Below are positions 1 to 11,500 of a stretch of 64,000 nucleotides of DNA, one piece after another. Under the pieces are notes generated by a model. The model worked only from the letters and a program-made list of their open reading frames with translations, was not told the DNA's origin and did no database searches. Every line of letters starts with the position of its first letter. Position 1 is the first letter of the stretch. The stretch lies in the NCBI GenBank assembly GCA_030268105.1, contig BSDZ01000016.1, forward strand, positions 689,501-753,500. The letters are read 5' to 3'. Made by a program: the position numbers and the translations under genes. The DNA is from Volvox africanus (Eukaryota; Chlorophyta; Chlorophyceae; Chlamydomonadales; Volvocaceae).

Positions 1-3000
1 GAAATTCGTTGACGCGTTATCAATTACGACAGCTCCGGCCCGAGGCAGTGCCAAATTACCCACTGCTGATTTGCCGTACACGTCTACAACAGAGGCAGCC
101 GGAATGATTGAGACCATTGGGGGGGATGCAATTGAATCGGCGAGCTCCAGGGGGGCAGCCAGGAGGGGCCGTACGCGTACCGCTGCTACTGCCGCTTCCG
201 CCACAACAGCAGCTACGGCATTGTCGGCAACCTCCGCCTCTGTTGGTGGCAGGTCCAGGGAAGGTGCTTATGAAGGGACGGGCGGCCGGCCGGAGGAGGG
301 GGCTCCCAGCCGGCGCGCAGGGGTAGTAAGACGCAGCGCCATGGCGGTTGGCAATGTCTATAGCGACATAGGCGACACAGATATCCCTCGTGGCAACAGC
401 TCTACGCACAAAAGCGCATTTGACAATGTCGGCGTTTTGATACCAATGGACGAAATTGGTCGCGGTTTTGACCGCGAAGGTGCTGGCCGTGGCCGTCGTG
501 CACGTGTGACCCGTGGGTCAGTGGGAGCCGTACATTCCAGCTCTAGTGCGAATGGGAGCGGCACTGAGGTGCAAAGTATAGGGGCTGGCCTTTCAGGAGA
601 GCAAGAGGAGTTGGTCGTGGTGCCGTCCGGCACTGCGACAGCGACACTGATGCCATCGAATGGAAGCAACTCCTTCACCGCCGCAGTATCGACCGCTACA
701 CCGATGGCAGCGATGGCCGAGGTGGCAACCACCAGCCAAGAAATCCCACAGTCAACGACTCGGTCCACGGGTCGCGGCCGTGCATTGACAGGTAGGAGAA
801 CGTGGCGTTAGAAACCTTGAAATTTCCTAAAACCAACTAGATTTTTAATTGTACGAGTTATTCGATACATCGATAGGTCAATAAGTAATGCGGTAACGAT
901 TGTTAGATAGCTGGCCTTGCTTATGTGCTACATCCGAAACAGCTCGGTTTTGAGGGCATGTGCTACTGAAAACGCGCACGCACATGTGTATGTATGTATG
1001 TATTCACAACTCCTCCTTTCTTCCCCCCCTTGCCCCCGTGGTTCCGCCTTTTTCCCCAGGTCTGAGAACCATCATTGGTCGGCCTGGCCAACGCCGCGGC
1101 ACGGGCAGTAGCAGTAATAGCAGTAGCAGCAGTAGCAGCAGCAATAACAAAACGGATGACCGACAGACGGACGCCGCGGCTGCGGCTGCGATCACAGCAT
1201 TCGCCGGGCAGGTGGCTAGGGACGGACTCACGGGGGGAACGGCCAACATTGCTGCCGCCAAATTCGGAACTACCGCCGTCGCCGCCGCCGCCGCCATTGC
1301 TCCACCAGCTTCTGCGCCTGCGTCCTCCGCAGCCACGCACGACACAACCGCTGATGGCGGTAAGCCCGTTAGCGGCCGCACCGAAACGGATGACGTGGCG
1401 CCAGCAGCGGCGGCGGCGGCGGCGACTTCAGCAGAGGTTGAATTGTTGGAATCTAATCCCGCTGATAATGTCGGCAGTAGCAGAGGCATAAACGACAGTA
1501 GCAGCAGGCGCCAGATGTCTGCGCAAGAGCGAGAGGCCCGTTTGCGGGAGCTCTTTGCAAGCGTTGACGGCGGTGATGAGACATCTGCAACGCGCAGCTG
1601 CATGCGGAGGTTAGCAGCGGCGGCGGCGGGGGCGGCAGCAGCCACGTCATCGACGGCTGCATCCTCAAGTGCGGTGTCGACTGCAGCGGCGGCGGCAAGT
1701 TCGTTCGATGTCAGGGATGGCCTCTTTGGCGCGGAATCTACGACATGCCAACAGAACAGGGATGCACTGCCAGCTGGCAGCGACGGGCGGTACGGCACCT
1801 CGGATACAGCCTCGTACGGCAGCGGCGCCCACTGGGACGAGCAACTTCTGGTGGATGAATTCGCGGGCATGGTGGATATCATGGATTTCGGAGCTGATTA
1901 CGACAAGGCTATAAAGCAGCCTGTTGGTAACCTAACCACCGCCACCGCTGCTGTGAGAGCCCTTGCTACTGCTGGCGACGACGGTGCCGCAGCCACCGCC
2001 GCCGTCAGCACTTCGACGCATCCGGGTGCGTCAACATCTTCGGATGTCGTACACGGCAGCAATCGCCTCAGCCTCGGACACGACCTAGCCATGGGATCTG
2101 TTTGGCTGGATGGTGACGTCAGCAGTGGCGACGAAGGTACTGCGGGGTACTGCGGACTCTGTACTGCCCATGCGGTTATGTTTCTGTTTCTCTCAAGGCG
2201 TATATAAAACTACAAACAACTTTAACCCTATCTCAACAACGTAGTTTCCCCATCTTGTTACATCTTCACGCGTTACCTCAAATATTCATGTAATTTTGTA
2301 ATTAAATATATAAGACTAATATATATATTGCTATGTGTATGTGTATGTTTTATGACCCCCCGGACAGAGTGTGTATGTTGTTTTGTACGGCGGTAGGCAA
2401 TACGCGTATGCCGTACCTCACACCTCACTTGCATGGCTGGGGTAATAGAGGTGTGGGTGGGCAGTTGGGACAGAGCGTCCCCCCCGTCCCTCCTCTGGCA
2501 TCGTCGGCAACATTGGCATACACACACGTTGGTGTCGTGCATGTGGGTTAAACGCGAGGTTCTGGCGCGTCTTGGCAGCGTCCGTTGGAGACATCCAGAA
2601 CGAGGGGATTTGGAACCATCTCTCTGCCGACGCAGGCGGGCATCACGTCACTCGCTTTGTTGAAGACATCACCAACACGACCAACACCAGCACCAGCCGC
2701 GGCGGCGATGGAGGAAGCGGCGGAAGCTACAGCAGAAGAGCGCCGTCACGTGCGCCCTCAGAACCGACCCCCAGGCCGCCATCGCCGGCTGCCGAGCAGA
2801 CTGAAACTACGTATCAGTCATCGATGGTGTCAGTCGCTGAGTCGTCGTTCTCAGCAGCGGAAGCGGCAGGAGAAGCAGATCCGCAACCCCCCGCATCATT
2901 TCCGCCGCCCGCGGAATGGCGTTTCTCTGACGACCTTGACGGCTTCCTAGGGTTTACGGCGGGCAGCAGCGGGAGCTGGAGAGACGACGGCGGTGGCGGT

Positions 3001-6000
3001 GGCGGCGGCGGCGGCAGGGCCAGCGCGTTTACAGGGACATCTTCCAACTCCTCCGCCACTCCGGCGGCATTCGCATCTGGGCCAGCGTCCAGCATCGCCG
3101 TCGGCAGCAGTGGCAGTGGAGGCGGCGTCGCACCGTTGCCGTACAATGTTGATGAGGACGATCTGTTTGGCTTTGACTTTAGCTACGTAGCGCCTGTCGC
3201 CGCCCAAGCGCCACTTCAGCTATTGGCGGCGGCCGCTCCGCCGCGGCCGCTACCGTCCCGGTGGGGCCCACATCACCAAGCACCAGCACCAGCACCAGCA
3301 CCAGCACCAGATCGACAGCTCAGAACTCATCGCTACGACGGCAACAGCCGCGGCCCCGGCGGCGCATCGACGTCGGCAGCTGAAACGGCGCGACGGACCA
3401 ACGCCGCCGCCGCTGCTGCAGAGGTTGACGACATCATTGCGGCAACACCAGAACCAGACCGAATCAGGACCCGACATTCAGAGGCGAGACATCGGAACCC
3501 ATTACCCGTACAGGATCCGGATCATGGACGATATGAAGTACAGAACTCGAAGTCGAGTTTTGTATGGGAGCGAGAAAGGGGAGGTCCTGAGCGCAGGCGC
3601 ACTGCAGCCGGCGTGACGGAGGCTGTGGCAGGAGCCCAGGTGCGGTTTCGCAAAGTGACCCATGGGTCATCATTGCCCGTGTCGCTTGCCACAGATGCTA
3701 CCGCAGCTGTCGCCAATGCGGACCGAGCTGTCGTCGGCGAAGCTGATGCTACCGCTGCAGTGGATATTCCCGAGGGGGATTGGACAACTCCAGGGGGGTC
3801 CGCTGTGGTTGGCAGTAGCACTTCTCCGTTAGGGCCAGCTACTGCCCGTCGTCTCAGCAGTGGGGCGGATCGAAACGGCGGCAAGTCGGGGACTAACGTA
3901 ATCCCAAGAAGCACAGTCCGCATTGGCAGTAGCATAAGCGAGAGTGGTCCATCCAACAGCAGCAGTTACAGCAACAGCAACCGTAACGGCACCGGCGGCA
4001 TCGGTGGCAGTAGCAATTCAGTAGCCGCGCTTCTCGTACAGGAGCTCCTGGCGCCAATGCGCGGTGCAGCCCATCAGAACACGACGAACGATAGACGCGG
4101 CAGTAGCAGTAGCAGTAGCGACGGAGCCGACGGCCGTGGTGGGGACGAATCGAGGTCAAGGGGCGGTCGTGGCGGGAGCTTGGACGGCTCGCCGGCGGCG
4201 GCGGCGGCGGTGACGACAACGACGACGGAATTCAAAGATACCGGGATTGCCGGTGGTCGCCGCGGTGGTGGTTACCTGACGTCTATCCAGGACAAACCGG
4301 CGGCACCGCAACTACAGCTGCAGCTACAGCCGGACGGCGCCGCCAAACCGTCAGCGCCGCCGGGTAAGTTGCAAGGCCTCTGGGCAGGAGGGCTTCCTTT
4401 TCCCTCGGCCAGCGTTGGCCAGGGATTGACAGGGTTGGCGGACGAAGCTTTCAAAGACGGAGCAGATTAGGAATTATTAATAAAAATTTTAAAATCTGTG
4501 CGGCTCCATGCTACCCATGGGCAATGGCATAGCACACCAGTTAGTATATGATGTACGACATTGCCGTACGATGCTGTACAGAGACCGTTCTAATTGGCCA
4601 AAATGCAGAACGCTGCAGCGGGAGATGGCTTCGTGGATGGTTTGATTGGTTTCGGAGCTATTTGTTCGGCCCACACCTATTATACGGCGGCACTGCCTCT
4701 TTCCTGTCTGCCGTACACTCCTGTCCCTTTCCTGCCTGCCGTTGCGTTCTGTCCCCGAGGTAGCCTTCGCCCCGGGGCCGGGTTTCATTCAGGGCGATTG
4801 CATACCTGTTGTACAACCGTCCACGAAATTCGTACCCCTTGACCAAAATACCCTTCCCCTCTTCATCGTGTGGAGGTGGATGGAAGCCCCGCGGTACCTC
4901 CGAAACCACGTTGTTCGTCAAGGGGCTGGATCCGTCGCAGGGAGAGGAGAGGCTGAGGGAGGCGCTGGCACAGGTGCGTCTAGGAAGGGGAGGTGGAGGT
5001 GGATCATGGTAGGGAGAAGAGGTGGAAGGGGGTAGTTGGAGGGGGGGGGAAGGGAAGGGGGACGTGGAAAGGGGGGCCAGGTGGAGGGGGGAATGTGGAG
5101 GGGGTTAAAGGCGAATATTCGAGATCTGGTACTGATGTAGGTGCGAGGGTGGGTGGAGGGCCGCAGGCGAAAATTTGAAAACTGCAACTGGCTGGGGGGA
5201 CCTGAGGTGCGTCCGGAATGAGGAAAAGAGATGAGGCGGGAATCACGAGTAGGAAGGGAGTAGGGTGGGAGAGGGAAAGAGATTAAATCGACATTAGAGG
5301 GTTTTAGGGGTTTTAGGGGTCACAACAGATCCAAACCAACAGAGGTCACGGGGGTCACAGAGGAACCCTCTCATATGAGCGCTCAGCACCGATACCAACG
5401 ACAGCTACATATGCACAGTCGATTGCCGTACACATATCCTGCCTCCCACTCGGCCCGGGCTTACCCCGCCACCCCAACCCCCCTTCACGTGTAGCTATTC
5501 TCGTCCGCCGGTCGGATTGTCCAGGTCGGTTGAGTGGCGTGAGGGATCGCCTGGGTAAAATTTAGCCTGGGTACCGTAAGTTTCCGTACATTGATGTACA
5601 TGTTTAGTTCGTTGGGCTGACGTGGTACATGGTCAGGGAATCATTGTATTATTCTTGATATTACGGGGGAATCATTGTATTATTCTTGATATTTGCCAAC
5701 GAGAAATAAAAAATTTGGCTGGTCCTGCAAATGAAAATGGTGGTGCTGGAGGGACGCGGGGTGAGCGTGTTAGGGTTTATTGTGTATTGTTAGTTTGTCG
5801 GTTACTTAGTTAGATTGTGCCACAACATTTTTTGCGGTTATGTTACCGTTAGGTGTATTTCAGCATGCTGAGGGCATACACAGTGCCGCACACACATGTC
5901 CTGTATTCGCAACTCCACAAATCCCCTCCAGACAGCCAAAGTGACAGACAGTAACTGATTTTCCGTTGCGGCTTGCTTACAGATCCGCTTGCCGTGCGAT

Positions 6001-6788
6001 TCTCGCCGTACACCCAAGGGCATTGCCTACATCGTCTTTGAGTCGCCAGAGGAGAAGGTACGAGAGGAATGGTGTGGTTTCATGGGTTGGGGCATTCATG
6101 GGGTTTTGGGCCTGTAATCAGCACTGGGTGATTCGGCAATGCACATGTACGTAATGTGCTTATGTTTGTTTGGTTGTACGGCATGGCTATTGGGTATCGA
6201 GACCGCATGAAGTTGTTTCTATAGCTGCAATACTGCATCTACAGCTTCCAGATGATCTCGTCGTAACCACCCCGGATGAATCTGCAGCCCCACAGCTGAT
6301 GTTTACACAGTCCCCCTTCCTCCCGACGTTAGGTACCCGACTCACACACCCAGCTGGGGATGGGGGTGGGGTTCGGGGGGTTGGGGGTGGGGTGGTGAGG
6401 GGACGGGTAATGGTGGAAGTGGTTAGTAATTTAACTTTCTCTACAGCAATTTTCAAAACCCAGCATGGTTAGGCATTTGTACTTCTCCAGCAGGTCCCTC
6501 GTCTTATCATCTTCCCCTCCCCCGGGGAGCCTCTCGGATAATGTTTCGGAGGCTGCGGGAGAATTGATGGCGGCGGCGCAACATACACATACACATGCAC
6601 ACCATTTGGAGCGTCTGTTGTTTCATATCAATTGCGCCCCGGTGCTCCTCTCCTTCGATTGACGTCGCGATGTGCCCCTTGGCGGCCTCCCCCGACTCTG
6701 CCGCCAGGCCCGCGCTGTGTCGATGGATGGCAGTCGGCTGCTAGGCCGAGTGATACGCGTGGATGCGAATGTGGACCGCCCGGCCTGA
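1..6788 (+). CDS. Low-complexity protein with C-terminal RRM (5' partial)
   Basis: Probable RNA-binding protein. Inferred exons: 1-791 (frame open from base 2, so the start lies upstream), 1060-2136, 2579-4363, 4876-4973, 5983-6057, about 6552-6581, and 6708-6788 (TGA). The phases of the first four junctions agree (1/1/1/0). The first ~1,200 residues are Ala/Ser/Gly/Thr-rich with poly-Ser, poly-Ala and poly-Gly runs and no recognisable domain. The last exons give an RRM: RNP2-like LFVKGL (4876-4973), RNP1-like KGIAYIVF (5983-6057), then AAGELMAA and SMDGSRLLGRVIRVDANV before the stop. RNP1 position 3 is Ile instead of an aromatic residue. Joining the low-complexity part to the RRM rests on a GTAAGT donor at 4364 and a phase-matched acceptor at 4875. 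If that donor is unused, the first gene would stop at 4470 and the RRM would be a separate gene. The junction of the last two exons has no GT donor. The RRM is firm; the fusion is inference. Confidence 0.72.
5302..5319 (+). repeat. Two telomere-like units in an intron
   Basis: Two copies of TTTTAGGGG in tandem. The Chlamydomonas-type telomere repeat is TTTTAGGG, so this is a two-unit interstitial relic or chance. It lies in the intron between the two halves of the RRM. Confidence 0.4.
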
Positions 6789-8533
6789 CCTGGCAGGGAG
6801 GTGGTGCCACGGGCAGAGGCCCGTCCCGCCGATCCAAGAACCGCATCCCCCGCGGCCCCATGTGCCACCTCATACATGATAGCGTCCAGGCGGACCATGA
6901 GCCACCTGAATTGACGATGTAGTCCGCAATGAGGTCCGCATCCAGCGCGTTCAGTTCCCATAGCGCTGGCAGGTCCTTAGGTCCCTCTCCACCTCAGGCA
7001 TCTGGTCGACAAGGAAGCTGCGCACAGAGATAACAGGCACGCATTCTATCTGGTACGCGCTTTTGAAGCATTGAGAGTTTGACATCACAGACTTTAGCAA
7101 TGCCATGATAACTGAAGAGCAGCAGCAGAACAGAGATGCAAAGAATTCAAAAACAAAACGGCAACGGCATGGCATGTCAACAACAGCAGAGCATTCATGG
7201 CAACGATAGCGATAGCAATTGTTTTGGAAGTGGGAGGGTAAACCGTCAGCCAACATCAGGCTCACGCTGTCGAAAAAGGAATGGGGAAAGAGACATGAAT
7301 GGAATGAGGGAATATATTGAATGAGACCTGACCTGATCTGCCCCGCGTTGCGCGACTGCTACGGGGAGGAGAGACTCGGGAGAGGGGTGTTGGTTGCGGA
7401 GTACCAAGTAGTATTAAATAGCTATCGGGCAGGAGGATTATTATGCTTCATAACCTTCTGGTCTAGCTGGAGATGGTTTCCTTAGGTTGAAGTTTCGTAG
7501 GGTATGCGACGTCTTAGTTGTGCCCACAGCATGATTTCCTCCGTTTGTGGAAATAAACGAGACACAGGGGGTTCTCTGCTTCTCACCTGTCCCTGCATGG
7601 GAGGTTGGAGCAGATTGATTGAAGAAGACAGTGTACTGAAACTGTGTAAGGATGATAGAGATCTGTCCGAATGGCGGGATCTCTTAGGACTAATCGGCGA
7701 GATGGAGAGCAGCAATCGTACGGTAATCGGTGCATGAGTATTCATGAATGCTGTATCGTGCTGTGTGCTATGCTGCTATTGTCTGTGCATCGTGCTGTAA
7801 GGCAAGCGCAATTTTGTAACCGCAAAGATAAACATCTCATGTCATATACGGCGCAGTAGTTCTCACCATAAGTTTTGCTGAAATCTTCACGCAAAACGTC
7901 GCCAAAGGTGAGTGGATTGGGCCGAGCGTAAGGTTTCACTGCGCCTTGGATTCAGCGTGAGGTGAAGGAAGGGTGGGGTAGTGTCGCTGGAAAGAAGTGC
8001 GCAACCTAAGAGCTCCCTTTCTCTAGTAGTTCGTGAGGGGCAGGTTTAACACGTTAACATGGCAGGTGGGCAATTAGAAAGTTTTCGTACGATACGGTAC
8101 AACTTTGCTTTTTGTTTGATCTGTAATTTTGGGTGCCGTGGACAGCCAGTGAATTTGATGTAAATGATTTTTAAGAAGATTTATTAGTTTTGCTTTAATT
8201 TCGACGGCTTTGTAGTCTCATACAGTTTTGTGCAGTACCTCGGCTATATCATTTTTTGGTTCTGCGGCCCATAAACCGTGTCTCGTAAGCTTGATTACGG
8301 TCCCATGTCTCCAGATCAACAATACGTTTTGGAATAACTTTTGGGCGGGGAAATCGCTTTTCATACTTGCGCGCAAAGTGAAGCAAACTTCGCTTAGCAA
8401 GATGCATTGTTTTTAGGAATGAAAGGTTAATACTTTTATCTTCAGATTATGATTGCTGGCGAATGGAGCGAAACTACGTTGTAAGTATTTGCACCGCGTC
8501 CACGAAGCTAGGATGTGTGTGAGTCAGGGCAAA
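6789..8533. other. Intergenic region and 3' UTR of the RRM gene
   Basis: No coding exon with family signal was found between the RRM stop and the start of the zinc-finger gene. TGTAA, the usual chlorophyte poly(A) signal, occurs at 7645, 7815 and 8122 on the + strand; any could end the upstream transcript. The promoter of the next gene must lie in the distal part, but no clear element is visible. Confidence 0.5.
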
Positions 8534-11500
8534 ATGTCCCGCCACATGCCCTCCACACAGGGACAAGGAAATTACTCTGGAAATACTCAAAATAATATGA
8601 TATCTTCAGGTGGGACCAACCACACCAAGCGTTTCGAAGGTCACATGTGCGTTTGTTATCCACTCTGTATCCGATTACCTGTATACACCTTTTCCAGTAT
8701 TCTATTATCTCTTGTTTGAAACATGCGGGGATTCTGGGTTGCCGTTTGCTGTTTGCAGGCCGGCGTGCCGGCAGTGTTCGGTCAACCCCGGGAGACGACA
8801 GTGCAAGCATTGGTTACTCCCCACATGGCTCCGATGCTGGCCAGGGATCACATGCACCCCGTTTCGGGAGGAGAGCGTCGCCAGGGTCTACGCCGACAGG
8901 CAGGGCGGTTTCTGGGGATTACGCGTCCTACTGGGTCTTACCCTTAACGCTCTCTTTCCCATCCCGTAACTCGCGTCTCCGTCTGCAGGAAGCGGTATGG
9001 ACATGGATCCTCCAAGAATCCCCTCCTCAGGCCGGGGGCCCCCAGCGGGTGGTGGAATCATCCCTAGGGGCCCAACGAGCAGCTCGGCACTGCCCTCCGG
9101 CGCTGTGGCGGCCACCTCGGTGGCAGGCGGTAGCGCGGGAGGAATGGGCAGTAAGCTCGCTGGACTGCAGCGACTGAAGGAGGCCTCGACGGCGCGTCTC
9201 GCCAGCCGAATCCCATCGGCGACCGGCCGGACGTCAGGTAGGGTGAACAGTGGTGGGCTGTGGTGGGCTGTGGGCTGACGAGGGCGCTTTGCCTAGCATA
9301 TGGCTGACGAGAGGACTTATTGGTTTATATATGATGCGCATTCCTTTCGCTCATCCCCTCCACGGTTTCGTCATCTTGAGGTTTGCAGGAAGCGTCAGTA
9401 TATATACTCGCGGCGAACATGAGTAAATGGATGATGAACGTTGGATGATAGATGAAATGGATTCAGTGGTAGCCCGCCCCTGGATACAGACAGGGCTCTA
9501 ACACCAGGCGGACCAAGCTGCTTTGCTTCTCGTGAAATCTAACCGTTAGTCCTTTAGGGAGCCGGTTTCAGGGCTCGCACCTCGCAGAAAGCGGCGCTCT
9601 CTCCCGCGGGAGGCGGAGCAGCCTCCCTTAAAAGAGGGGTAAAGGAGGATTACTAGGGACCTCTCAGCAGCAGGACAGAAAGCGCGTCTGTGTTTATGGC
9701 CGCTCGCAGTGGGTGGTTGACAGCCCTGGGACGGGTGCTTGTGTGCAGTACCCGCTCTCCTGGGATGGGCGCTGCAGTGATCTGAGGTCATGGGAATTTG
9801 TAGGATAGTGATGGGGGTTGTGATGGGTGAGATGGGAGAACACAAAACCCAACACTCGATGTCGGAATTGACCTGACAACGGCAACAACAACAATCATAA
9901 TATCGTGTTCAGGCACGACTGTTGTGGCACGACTAATATGCCCCTGGAGTTCCAGGTTCTACCCCGACTGAGAGCGGGCCAAAGACCCTAATGTTAAGGG
10001 CAGGGTGCCCCCATGTCGATGGACGGTGACGACCCCAATTAAAGTGACCTGCGAGCTGACCAGTAGCGGAGTTGACGCCTTAGTTGATTCGGCAGATTCC
10101 GCTGGATGCTGGTGGTGGGTGCTGAACCTGGGAAAACCACTGATTTCGGAGAAGTCGGCATGGGAGACTGGATGAGGGTGCCCCGAAACACCGGGGAAGG
10201 TAGGGACTGCCAGGTTAGTGGCCACGATGTACCCCCCTATCCTACACACATAATTATTCTATTTTCTTTTGTTTTATTTCATGTTATAATAATTATAGTA
10301 ATAATGGCTGACGACGTAACGTCCTGACAGGTGAGACGGGCGGTTATGTGCCATCGGCAATGACCAACCCGCAGCCGGCCCGCAACCTGCCAGCTCGCGC
10401 TAACTCAGGAGGCCGCAGCGGAGGCTTTGGTAGCAGCGCCGCTGGCGGCTCCTCCACCGGCGCCGCTGCCGCGGGCTATGGTTCCTCCGCCGGGCCGTCG
10501 TCCAGCTCTGCGCGCTCGGCGTCGACGGGGCCGGCCCTGGCAGCTGCGGGCCGGCCTCCCTCGGGAAGATCTGCGGGCTCGGCCGCTGGCGGGAGCTACG
10601 GCAGCCACGGCGGCAGCAACACGAGGCAGCAGCCGTCAGCGCCGTCCGGGGTGATGGCGTCCGGCGGCGGTTACACTCGCAACGCCGCCGGGGGCAGTGC
10701 TGCAGGGGAATACGGTAGCGGCAGCTGGCAGCCGCCGGCTGCTCCAGCTGCTGCCGCTCGCCGTCAGGCCCTCGTCGCTCCCCCGCCGGCTCCAACCCAA
10801 CCGCCGGAGCCGAAGCCGCGACCTACGGCCCGCGCTCCACCGCCTCTTGCTCACAACCACAACCACATCCACAGCGGCGAGGATTCAGGGTTTAAGGCGG
10901 CGGGCGGTGGTTTCGGAGGCGGCGGGTTTGGAGGCGGTGGCGGCGGCTTCGGTGGCGGCAGCATCCCGCCAGGTGCCGAGGAGGATGTCCCATCGGGTCC
11001 TATGGTCGAGTGTCCTACTTGCGGCCGCAGCTTCAACGAAATGGCTTATTCCAAGCACGCTAAGGCAAGCGCTGGCTCGTAGGGCTGGCTTTCCCTCCTC
11101 CGTGCTGTCAGCCTGGATCTAAGTTTCTGGACCCGAGCTGATTTCGGCATCTGTCGTCGTCTGTACGTGTTTGGGCGTCTAGCTCACCGCGCACACCCCC
11201 AGTCCATGTATCAATGCGGGTGTGGCGAAGACGTGTGCCCTCCACCTTGGGCTTCAATCGCTTTCTTGAGCTCACTTGCTTGATCAACACCTCCCGTCCC
11301 TCGCGTCATTTAACAATCTCATTCTGAGATACGTCATCTGTTCCTGATCCCTCGTACATCTGTGGAAAATGATCGACGGAAAACACACACAAAGACACAC
11401 ACAAAGACACACACAAAGACACACACATGCGCATGTACATACACAAATATGCGCGAAAGAAGGAAGAAATAACGTAATGCGGCGAGTTAGAGCCGGTTGG

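Noticed and set aside
1004..1882. Minus-strand 292-codon open frame opposite the low-complexity gene
   Set aside because: It is the reverse reading of GC-rich triplet repeats. Splice phases and the downstream RRM support the plus strand only.
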